Assembly: GCA_023055505.1 (NCBI GenBank)
Contig: JALIRH010000042.1
Span: forward strand, 1,000,335 to 1,064,334
DNA from: Callipepla californica brunnescens
Lineage: Eukaryota > Chordata > Aves > Galliformes > Odontophoridae
Direction: 5' to 3'
Length of the DNA stretch: 64,000 nucleotides
Shown here: positions 48,201 to 57,400 of the stretch, piece after piece
Layout: each line of letters opens with the position of its first letter
Numbering within the stretch: the first letter of the stretch is position 1
Translations under genes and position numbers: made by a program
Notes under the pieces: generated by a model
What the model was told of the DNA's origin: nothing
Database searches by the model: none
What the model saw: only the letters and a program-made list of their open reading frames with translations

Positions 48201-48787
48201 TGTAATTACTGCGTATCTGGCAGAAAACTGTTGTTTAAGTGTGCCTTTAAAAGCACAGAATGCATGCGTGGTGTGTGACCTCAGGCTGTCTGGCAGTGAG
48301 TGGAGCAGTTGCACTGGAAGCACTGTCTCACTGCACCTGTTTTTCTTTGTCAGTGCTGTTCCTCAGCTGTAAGAGGTACACCAGGCCTTATTCAGACACT
48401 TCGTTCCAAATGAACTTTCCAGTAGTTTCTCTTTTGAGTAGCTGAAATGACTTTTCAGTAAATATTGTCAAAACCAGGCATGTAAGTCAGAAATGTGATT
48501 GTTCCTCTACTAATTGTTAACATCTGTCTCCCCAGCTTCTGGGTCCAGGTTTACACCCTTACAAAATGAAAACTCTCTGGGGCCTGGGGAGAAAACCTGT
48601 GTGTTCCCTGCAGCTGCTGATCCTGAGAGCTTTTCTCTGATGTCTTCTCTTTCCTCTCGTAGCTCCAGGGATGAGGCCCCCAATGGGAGGACACATGCCA
48701 ATGATGCCAGGGCCTCCAATGATGAGGCCGCCCTCGAGACCCATGATGGTGCCAACCCGGCCAGGGATGACCCGTCCAGACAGATAA
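45206..48787 (+). CDS. SNRPC: SNRPC, U1 small nuclear ribonucleoprotein C (complete, six exons)
   Basis: Exons 45206-45213, 45414-45456, 45817-45925, 46999-47088, 47670-47774 and 48663-48787 join to 159 codons plus TAA, the same length I recall for human U1-C. The N-terminus holds the U1-C zinc finger with Cys6, Cys9, His24 and His30 ([27 protein letters not shown]), then a helix ([17 protein letters not shown]) and a Pro/Met/Gly-rich C-terminus ([21 protein letters not shown]) ending [10 protein letters not shown]. Role: binds U1 snRNP via U1-70K and Sm proteins and stabilises pairing of U1 snRNA with the 5' splice site in the nucleus. Few substitutions from human (for example Ile for Leu in PPPSI). 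All donors are GT and all acceptors AG. Transcribed away from ILRUN and in tandem with BLTP3A. Identification is secure. Confidence 0.98.
45414..45456 (+). CDS. SNRPC: SNRPC coding exon 2 (zinc-finger cysteines)
   Basis: Acceptor CCCCCAG before 45414; donor GTAAGC after 45456. Encodes [15 protein letters not shown], with Cys6 and Cys9. Confidence 0.96.
45817..45925 (+). CDS. SNRPC: SNRPC coding exon 3 (zinc-finger histidines and helix)
   Basis: Acceptor TTTCTCAG before 45817; donor GTAAGA after 45925. Encodes [17 protein letters not shown] and the following helix to DKT. His24 and His30 complete the finger. Confidence 0.97.
46999..47088 (+). CDS. SNRPC: SNRPC coding exon 4
   Basis: Preceded by a strong polypyrimidine tract (T-rich from 46966, then CCCCCC) and acceptor TGTAG; donor GTAAGT. 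Encodes [20 protein letters not shown] and the start of the proline-rich tail. Confidence 0.95.
47670..47774 (+). CDS. SNRPC: SNRPC coding exon 5 (Pro/Met-rich)
   Basis: Acceptor GTGTTCAG; donor GTAAGT. Encodes [20 protein letters not shown] and [14 protein letters not shown]. Confidence 0.96.
48663..48787 (+). CDS. SNRPC: SNRPC coding exon 6 and stop
   Basis: Acceptor CTCTCGTAG. Encodes [20 protein letters not shown], then [16 protein letters not shown] and TAA at 48785-48787. A longer open frame (48514-48822) in another phase is a shadow. Confidence 0.96.
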
Positions 48788-49010
48788 AGACGTGGAGTCC
48801 CGTGGTTCTTTTCATGTTATGATCTTCCATGTGCTAAAATGCCGTAGACCTATGTCCCAAGGATTTTATATGAAAGCAGTCTGTAGATGAGATCTGCTCT
48901 TGTTTCAGATTGCAGATGGTTTGATTTAGATGAGCACAGAGTGATGCTTTTGTAACAGGTCTGGTTTTTTGTTTGTTTTCCCTGCTGGAATAAAATGTTG
49001 AAGCTGGTTT
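48788..49010 (+). other. SNRPC: SNRPC 3' UTR
   Basis: Runs from the stop codon to just past the AATAAA at 48989-48994. Short, as expected for this gene. Confidence 0.75.
48989..48994 (+). terminator. SNRPC: SNRPC polyadenylation signal AATAAA
   Basis: AATAAA about 200 bases past the stop, followed by a GU-rich stretch (TTGAAGCTGGTTTATGTATG). Likely cleavage near 49010. Confidence 0.8.
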
Positions 49011-50294
49011 ATGTATGGAAACCTGACCCTTATTGAGTGTGATTTCCTGCCTGGCAGGATGTCACCCTTCGTTGCACCCTCTCTGCTTTTTAAGGTTTTT
49101 TTCTTACTTAATTCACATCATAACCCTAAGAGAAGTATAACCACCTGCGTTGGAAATTCTTGTTTCAAAACAAGCACGCAGGTTTTGAACTGAAAAACAG
49201 CGATGTGAGAAAGACTGCAGTGATCTGTGATTGGGGAAACTGACATTAAGTGGTGTTAATTCCTAACTAAACAGGGTGGGTTGAGTAAAATCTTCATTCT
49301 TCATTGTGAGAAGCGAAGAGATGCTGTTAAAAGCTCAATTGTTACAGCAAGGAAGGTATTGGAAGTCATTGCTTTGCTGCTGGCAGATGTATTTTTGATT
49401 TGCTACCAAGGCGTTTGTGTGGACCCATTTCACTAAATTAAATTGAGCCAGTGATGTTAATGCTCACTTTTCTTCATCAGAGAAGGAATGTGGGGTTGAA
49501 GATAATTTCCAGAGCCCTTCAGTTTATTGAAAGGGCTTTGTTTTGTTTTATTTCCACGTGCTTAAAGCAGGGATACGGTTCCAACTGAACTGAAAGAATT
49601 TATTCTGTTTGCATAACCAGCTGCTGTGTACATGTTGGTTGCCGTCCATTTAAATAGGTGGAATTTTCCAACTCATTCTTGGCATATTTGTGTCTAATAC
49701 GAAAGAAAGGGAGTTATCTTGCAGGGAAGTGTTTGGTCAGCAGAACTGCAAGGGCTTGTTTTCTGAGCTGAATCGTTTGTATGTGGTTGTATGTTAGGAG
49801 CTCGCACCTTCAAGCCTATGAAGGACATTGGGTGGCTGCAAGCTATCAGGTTAACACAGCATATGCAGCCAAGTACAAAGCACGTGGCTTTCTTGGTAAA
49901 GGTCTGACCAGTTCCAGTGCCTTATTTGAAGAACAAAACAAGCATTTACGGGGGATTTCTTTGTTCAGCAGAGCCTTGGAACACAATATGAAATCTCCCA
50001 GCACCTGAGATGCAACCTGCTGTCATCCATCAAGGAGCAATGCAGCACAAACAAAGGAGCACAGAAACTGCTTCAGCTAAGATATTTGGTTCGTTCCAGC
50101 AGTAGTTTTATGATGAATGCTTTTAGGACTCAGCACTGCTTCTTAAAGGCTGGTTTTGGATGTCCTGAGGTAGCTGATGCCAAGTGAGGCGTGAAACTGT
50201 ACAGCAGTGCTGGCTGATAATGGGGTGATGTGGCTGAAGCAGAGCTTGGGGGCTGCTGGACCCTGCGGGGGGCTACCCCTGTGCCACAGGGTGC
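49011..50294. other. SNRPC-BLTP3A spacer, unassigned part
   Basis: About 1.3 kb after SNRPC with no gene or motif cluster recognised. The last 150 bases may already be CR1-related but are too diverged to say. Confidence 0.6.
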
Positions 50295-51235
50295 TGCAGG
50301 CTTGGACAGGTGTCTTTGCTGAGTCCAAAACTGGCTGGATTTCAGGCCTGGAGGGTGGTGGTGGTGCTGGATGAAGTCCAGCTGGTGTTCCTCGGGGTTG
50401 CTGCTGGGGCCTGTTCTGTTCACTGTAATGATGATCTGGATGAAGGGACTGTGTGCACCCTCTGTGAGTCTGCAGATGGCAGCAAGACGGGAGGAAGTGT
50501 TGTGCCCAGGGGCCCTGCAATGCAGGGGCAGTCTGCGTGGCTGCACTGAGGCCAAGGGGATGCAGGTGCCAGGCCCTGAGCAGCTCCATGAACAGCTCCA
50601 TGCAGTTCCACAGTGGGGCAGGGGGTGGAAATTTGAGTGGAGGAAAAGGTTTTGGAGGTGTCAGCGGACAGCTGGCTGAACTGCAGCCCACGGTGTGCAA
50701 GGAGGTAATGGCACCTGGTTGTGGCAGCAGTAGTGCGTCCAACAGCAGCAGGAGCTGCCCCTCTGTACTCAGCACCGTGTTCGGTTCTGAGCCCTCAGCA
50801 CAACGAAGACATCGAGGTGCTGGGGTGTGTGCATAGAGGGGCACAGAGCTGCGAGGGGTCCGTGGGGGGGACTGTCCGAGCACTTTAGGGAGCGGCTGTG
50901 GGAGCTGGGATGGCTCAGTGCGGAGGAGAGCAGCTCAGGGTGACCCTATGTCCTGAAGGGAGGTGGTGGTGAGGTGGGGAGCGGCCTCTGCTCCCATGTG
51001 ATGGGACGGGAGGGGATGGCCTCACACAGCACCAGGGGACGGGCAGGTCGGGTATTAGGGGCGATCTGTCCGAAGGAGCGGTGCTGCAGCGTCCCGGGGA
51101 GCACTCGGTCACCGTCCCCGGAGCGGTTCGGGAAATGCGGTGGGGCAGGGCCGCGGGTCTCGGTGATCTCAGCGCTGTTTCCACCAGCCCTTAACCATCC
51201 CGTGCTCTACGGGAACGGCTCCGGAACCGCTCCTT
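50295..51235 (+). mobile_element. CR1 LINE, plus strand, reaching the BLTP3A promoter
   Basis: Sense-strand CR1 landmarks in order: GGCTTGGACAGGTGTCTTTG, AAAACTGGCTGGATTTCAGG, GATGATCTGGATGAAGGGAC, TCTGCAGATGGCAGCAAG, AGACATCGAGGTGCTGGGGT, GGGATGGCTCAGTGCGGAGG, AGGGAGGTGGTGGTGAGGTG, GGGAGGGGATGGCCTCACAC, CGGTCACCGTCCCCGGAGCG and CGGTGATCTCAGCGCTGTTT. A reverse-transcriptase relic is still readable (DLDEGTVCTLCESADGSK, where the catalytic FADD of CR1 has become SADG), so it is inactive. Its 3' end lies about 150 bases before the BLTP3A start codon. Confidence 0.88.
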
Positions 51236-51307
51236 CGCCCCGCAGTGCCGCCCCGAGCGCGGGGACGGGGCCGTGCGGGGCCGCCAGAGGGCGGACGGGA
51301 GCGGCGG

Positions 51308-51335
51308 GGCGGAGCGGAGCGGAGCGGAGGAGCGG
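51308..51335 (+). repeat. (GGAGC)n short tandem repeat in BLTP3A leader
   Basis: Four GGAGC-like units in tandem, slightly imperfect at the end. Confidence 0.7.
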
Positions 51336-51364
51336 CGATGGGGCCCCGACGGCCGCAGCGCTGA

Positions 51365-51379
51365 CCCCCCCCCCCCCCC
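51365..51379 (+). repeat. Poly-C tract (15 C) just before the BLTP3A start codon
   Basis: Fifteen consecutive C, then GCCGCGGC and the ATG at 51388. Confidence 0.85.
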
Positions 51380-51387
51380 GCCGCGGC

Positions 51388-51431
51388 ATGGCCGCCATCA
51401 TCAAGAAGCAGATCCTGAAGCACCTGTCCCG
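51388..51431 (+). CDS. BLTP3A: BLTP3A coding exon 1
   Basis: ATG at 51388; donor GTGAGG after 51431. Encodes MAAIIKKQILKHLS and two bases of Arg15. Human has Gly where Ala3 stands here. Confidence 0.94.
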
Positions 51432-54400
51432 GTGAGGCGGCCGAACTGTGTCGGTTTCGGGGTGGTGGTGGTGGGGGGGGGGGGGTGTTGGGGAGGGTCG
51501 GCTCCGCGCTTTGGGGATGGCGGCGGTTTTTGGCTCCGCGCTGACCTTGGGTGGGTCCCGGTTTTGCCTCAGTTTCCCTGCGGAGCCGCGTTGAGCGCTG
51601 CCTTTCGCAGCCGTGGGAGCGTTGGTGTCGGGAGGGACCTCTGAAAGGCGATCAGGGCACACGCGGCTCCGTCCCCTGCGTGGGGGTCTCGGGATGGGGC
51701 ACCGCCGCTCTGTGCAGTGCTTCACCGCCCCGGCTGCAGAGCCGTCCTTATATCCAGCCTAAACCTCCCCGCTTAAAGCCTTTCCCCGCGTCCTATCGCT
51801 CAGACCCCGGACTGTCCCCTTTGGCAGCCTGTCCTCGCAGGGAGGTGTCCCATCCCTGGGTCACTTCTGTGTGCGCTGTGCGGATGCAGACTCAGAGACA
51901 CGCAGCGACGGGCACAGGATCATAGCGACTAACCCAGAACCCCATGGGATCGGTGCTGGAGTGAGGACTTAAAACCCGGGGATCCTCTCCCCGGAGCTGC
52001 GCTCAGAGCTCCTGGATGCTGGGACGGATCCCTGCAGGCTTTAATTGAGCCCCGCGGTGTGTCCGTCTGCCGGGGCTTGCTGCTGGGTTTGTGGCCTGCT
52101 TGCATTCCTGCTCATCTGACATCGCAGGTCGCAGGGCTTCTCGTGGGGCTCCATCTCAAAGCACGGCACGTCCGTGGTGGATTCGGCCTCCGGACCTTTG
52201 CAGAGGTGGATGAGGGCAGCAGCTCCCGCAGGGCTGAGCCTCATCCCTCCGTGCTGCTTTGCTCAGGGTTAAAGCGTGTATCTGGGGATGCTTGGGCTGA
52301 TGCTGCCTCATTCTCACTCGAATATTGCAGATGCTTTGCAGGAATGCGTTTTGAACGCTGATTCTGTATTCAGAAGAGGACGTTTTTCCATTCCAGTTCT
52401 GTTTACTGTAGATAGCTCAGTTTCGCACTCCCTTTGGGTTTTTCTTTCTGCTCTGCTCGTTTGCCTGGAAGAATTTCAGCGCTGAATCGTTTTCCTGCCT
52501 TTATTTCCAGCTTCTCATTTGCATGTGAAGTAATTCCTTGTTCCTTTTGTTATATCTTCCTTCGGAGCCTGGTGTGTGCTTTTGTTCCTCCTGTCTCTGC
52601 AGATTTGCAAGGAAGGGATGGGAGAGGCAGAAGGAGCAGGGAAACACGAAGGAGTTCCCTCCCACCAGCTGATGGGGCTGAGTGAATCACATATGTGTCC
52701 CATGGGGTGCCAGTGGCCGCTTGCAGGGAGCTGCGAAGCTGAGTTTCCCCACTGCTGTGGGTGTATTTTGGAGGGCTCTGCCTGTGCTGTGTGTGAGCTG
52801 GGGCTTGGGGAAGGCAGCGTTCATCGCAGGGATTTCTCTATCATTGCGTACGTGTCTTAGCTTCTCTTGGCTGCTTTGTTCTCCTCCTTCCCCAGCTTTG
52901 GAAGCTGCTGAATGAAGGGTGATATTTGGACAGCATGAGTGTGCTGGTGGGGGCTGAAGCCAAGCTGTGTCTGGCAGTGCAGGGCAGCCCAGTGCAGCGG
53001 TCCTGCTGTCCGTGGTCACTTGCTCCTCCACTCAGGTGCTGTGCAGAGGAGGATGGGAAGCTGCAGAGCTGCCCATTGGGATAAATCAGAGAGGTTTTAG
53101 GAGCAGAACTAAAATACCTCCTAGAAAACCAAACAGTTGGCTACCACGTGCACGATGTAATGCTTTGATGCGTGTGCATGTAGGTCAGATAGGCAGCCCG
53201 GAGTGCATCTCAGCACAGCACCTCCAGCTCACGCTGCTTTGGGACGAGACATGACCACCTTGCCTCCTCCCCTTTCTGTTTGCAGTTGCACGTAACCTTT
53301 GCAGCACATAAAGCCCCTGCTGGCACGTAAGCCTGCAGCATATCCTTATTAGATCAATTTAGCAGTTGGAAATATGTGGGTGTCACAGACTGCGCCTAGC
53401 TAGGGATGAATAAGGCTGCTGTGTGCTGTTATGAAATAACGTGGCTCTGAGAAGCTCAGAATCCCTTCCTGGCCTTAAAAATCCATTTCTAATTGGCCCT
53501 TCCAAGCAAGGGCTGTTTCTGCTCCATGTGCATTGTCTGCTTCTCGAGAGGTCACAGGTCTGTTTGCTTCTCATTTCTTGTCCTGAAGTGCTTTGCAGCA
53601 TTGCTGTGTGCTTGAACACTGAGCTGCAGCTGTGGCCTCGCAGTGACAACCAAAGCAGTGCTGTGCTCAGAGATGATGTGTTGGAAACCCTCCACTACAG
53701 CAGGGTCTGCTGCCACTAGCAGGGGTGCAGAAACCCTCTGAGTTTCTTCCAATCTCCTGACCTCGATTCTAAATTAACTGCCAGAAGTAGAAAGAGTGTG
53801 GTAGGTAGGGAGAAAAGCGAGGAGATCACATCTGGGAATGGGCTGATGAAGTCTGTGGACCATGAAATGGTTTGGGCAGAGGGGACCTCCAGAGGACCCC
53901 CGCCTGGGACACGTGCTCTGCTGGTTTTGGCTGGAGCTGATTTTGTGCTCTTCTCCAGTGCTTAGGGAAATTTCTCTTGCTGAAGACCATTACTGCCCTA
54001 CAGTAGCTGGGAAATAAGCGAAAGCACAAAATCGATGGTCAGACAGCCATTACTGTCCCATCTGCAAAGCATCCTGTTCAGTCAGGTAACGGAATCACAG
54101 CACTAAGTTGGACAAGTCCTTCAAGATCCTCAGGTCCAGCCATCAGCCTGACACTGCTGGGTCCCACCACCAAACTGTGTCCCACTGTACCACGTCCACA
54201 CATCTCAACACCCCCACAGATGGAGACCCCACCACCTCTCTGGGCTGTCCCTTCCAACGCTTGGCTGCCTGTGGAGAAGTTCTTCCTGATTCTGATCTAA
54301 ACCTCTCCTGGTGCCACTTGAGACCTTTTCCTCGTGTCCTATCGCTTGTCACCTGAGAAAGGAGATGGACTCCTCCTCGCTCAGCCTCCCGCCCGGTGGC

Positions 54401-57400
54401 TGTAGGGCAGTGGGGTCTCGCCTCCACCTCATTCCCTCTGAACTCATGCATTTTCATCTCTTCACCAACTTCACTGCACTTCACCTGAGCATCCTTCCTG
54501 CAGGGACCTGAGCCCAATATTTGAGGTGAGGTCTCACCAGGTGCCTTTCCAGCTGCTCTTCCCCAAGCCTGTACCGCTGCATGGGCTCTGTGTGACCCGG
54601 TGCCCTTGCTGGATGCCACGCATCCAGACTCAGCTCATCCATCCAGATCCATCTGCAGAGCCCTCAGCCCCTTAGGGGAGATTTTCTTATCTTGCTCTTA
54701 CCTTTTCATGGCTTTTTTTCCCTGAACATTTAAATACTGAGAAACTCTGTATGCAAAGTCAAAACCCTCTGGTGTCCTAGAGTTACTTAATAAACAGCCA
54801 TTAGTTCCTTGTTCAAACAGGGGTGTGGAAGGAGAGCATACGCATGACAGCATGTGACATTTGTCTTTCAGGAAAGTAATCTCTGATGCTAATCAGAATT
54901 GCTGTGCTGCACTTCACCAAATTGTTGTTTGGAATGTAAGTCAGCTGCTTACTGCAAGTCGGCTGCAACTGCTTCCACTCAGCTCAAGAGAGCAACTGTG
55001 TGCCATTTCTGCAGTGCTAAATGGGCTCTCGTTAAAGCAAAAATTGCACTTCCATCACTCAGGATGCATGCATCTTCCTGCAGCTGCTGGGCTTGATGGA
55101 GCATTGCGCTGATGCAGTGCACCCTGGTGCTCTGCAGACCGAGCATTCTGCTCACAGGAGGGGCTCTCCTCGGTTCCCCTCATTTCTTTGGGGCTCCTTG
55201 AGTGGGCTGCTGCTCGGCCTTATGGCATTGCTTTGGACTTCTTACTGGGAAAGAGAAATGTGGCTCAGACCGCAATGAATTGTGTTCAGAATCTGAGGAG
55301 TGGGGCTTCTGCCTGGTGCGAGGGAGTGGAACTGCTGTGTTTGCTGATATGCTTCTTCCTCATTTCCTTTTTTGTGTTTTCACTCGCTTGAGGGTCAATC
55401 TTGGGAAATTCCCTGGCAGCTGGAGAGGGTTTGAGTTCCAGACTCCACGGGGCAGTGCCATTTAAACCTCCCCGAGCTCCTGGCCAGCAAACTGCAAATA
55501 GCAAAACCCATCCTCTGCACGGGGCAGTTCTGCCCTGCCAGCATCCCTGCCTCTGCCTTGCAGGTTCACTTGCGCTTTGCTTTACCGACCTCCAAGCGCC
55601 AGAGGAGCTGGTGGAAGAAATCCCCCTAACGTGGGGTTCAGTCATTTTTTGTCTGTTGTAGTGCTTTTGGGTGTGAGAGCGGGGAGGCAGCCTGCAGGGA
55701 ATGCTGCAGTCTGTCTCATCTGTTTGGAAACATCCGTTGCCCTCAAGAGTTCGACTTCGACTTGAATTTCTTTGGCTGTAGTTGCACTGTATTGCATTGC
55801 AGCAGATAACGCTGGTCTGTGAGCTGAAAGGACTGATAAGGTGTTGCTTGGGGCATTTTGTGGTGTGCCTCTGCCCTTGGATTTGGGCTGTTGAGTGGCC
55901 TGGCCCTTTATCAGTGCACTTGGTGCTTGGACAAACAGAACAATGTTTGTATGCACTGCTGCCGCCTTGAAATTGTCAGTCAGCAGTGTCCTGAATTCAC
56001 ACTGATAAGGAGCAGACTGGTGTGGTGCTGGGGTCTGATCATGTGCAGTGTGCAAGGAGCACTTGTGGCTGAGAAAGGGTGAGCTCATCAGGTTTATTGC
56101 AGCAGGACCAAACACTGCTGCCTGCCCACCCAGTGCAGCAGAGCTGGAGTCACAGCGATGGTTTCCATAAGGTGCAGTGCTTTCCATCACCTCAGCAATT
56201 AGTTCCTTTGCTATTGATCAAACCTCCTTAAATTCTGAATGCCTTTTTACTCATTAGGTTGATGGGGTGCTACCTGGGTTGGTACTGGAGGCCATACCAC
56301 ATACACACAACGTGCATCAATTAGTCTCACTTTCTGCTGATTTCCCTTCCTTGGCTGCAGATCCACGTCTCTTGGTGTTGGGTGTGACGGTGACCAGGCA
56401 GGTTGCTCTGGGGTTGTATGAAACCTACTTGCTTGGTTTTGCTTCCTGAAAGGGCTTTTCTTCTTCTCATGTGCCTTCAAGGCAGCAGTTTTCCTCCCTT
56501 TTTATAGAAGTTTTTGATCCCTTGCCCAGTTTTGTTTCCTCCAGAATTATCTTTCGGTTCATTCTCAGACGCGTTTTACAGTCAGAGCTTCTGCTGTTGT
56601 CTTCCCCGTGCTTAGAACTCTGACCTTTTCTTTTGCCACTCATGACTTCTTCTCCAAGTAAGACTGACCTCTGTGGCTTGTGAGACAAGGAGGGTGAGTA
56701 CGAAGGGAACTGCCCTAGCACAGAGATTTAGGGAATGCAGGACTCCCCAAATGAAGTGGTGGAAACCCCATGAGGTTGCCTGCCCAGAGCTAACCCAGCA
56801 AGACTGCAGTGATCTGGGGTAAGGAGCAGATCCACATTGGCCAGAGTACAGTGATTTTCCGCATCTGAGTTGCTTAAAATACAGTTTGTGTTCCCATTCA
56901 GAGCACGCATTCATCTTTTCCTCCATCCTCATCCTTCCCATGGCAAGAACTGTGCCTGCAGTGGTTTCCCCACAGCTCTCGTTGCTGTTGGTCTGTTCTC
57001 AGATGGTAGCTGACGATCTGCCCTCTCCTCAGCTCTCTGTGCTCAGAGGACTTTTCCATCTGCAGTGATGGCAGATGCAGTGAGCTGTTTGCTCCCACCA
57101 ATAGATGATGTGTGGCACTAAATAAAATCAAGGTCGCTGGTGTCCTGCTGATCAGTTCTCACATATAATAACCATAGTAACAAAGATATTAATAGGGATG
57201 GGTGTATGGTTAACAGAATGAGTAATGCCAGATAGTATTGTAGCTGAGATATTTTACAGATGGTATAATTAGAATGATTACTGTGGTGGAAAGAGACAGT
57301 CAAAATAGAGGAAAACGCTCACCCATGTCCTAGGCTCATAATAGGAAACTCCAAAGGAGTGATCTCCAGAAAGAGATCCTTTCCCAGTGGTGATCAGCCC

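Larger units (their letters stand above)
45457..48662 (+). other. SNRPC: SNRPC introns 2-5
   Basis: Introns 45457-45816, 45926-46998, 47089-47669 and 47775-48662 (intron 1 is 45214-45413). I see no snoRNA, mobile element or alternative exon that I can support. Confidence 0.7.
51180..51387 (+). promoter_or_regulatory. BLTP3A: BLTP3A core promoter / 5' leader (inferred)
   Basis: CpG-rich DNA with GGGCGG-type sites, a GGAGC tandem repeat (about 51308-51335) and a 15-C tract (51365-51379) nine bases before the ATG. It directly abuts the end of the CR1 element. No TATA box is evident. The transcription start is not determinable here. Confidence 0.5.

Noticed and set aside
48514..48822. 102-codon open frame overlapping SNRPC exon 6
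   Set aside because: Wrong phase: it reads through the intron and ignores the acceptor at 48661-48662; the true frame gives the U1-C tail.
50143..50883. 246-codon minus-strand open frame
   Set aside because: Largely antisense to the plus-strand CR1 element; a shadow of transposon sequence.
55642..56190. 182-codon minus-strand open frame in BLTP3A intron 1
   Set aside because: No recognisable family and no supporting splice structure; treated as chance.
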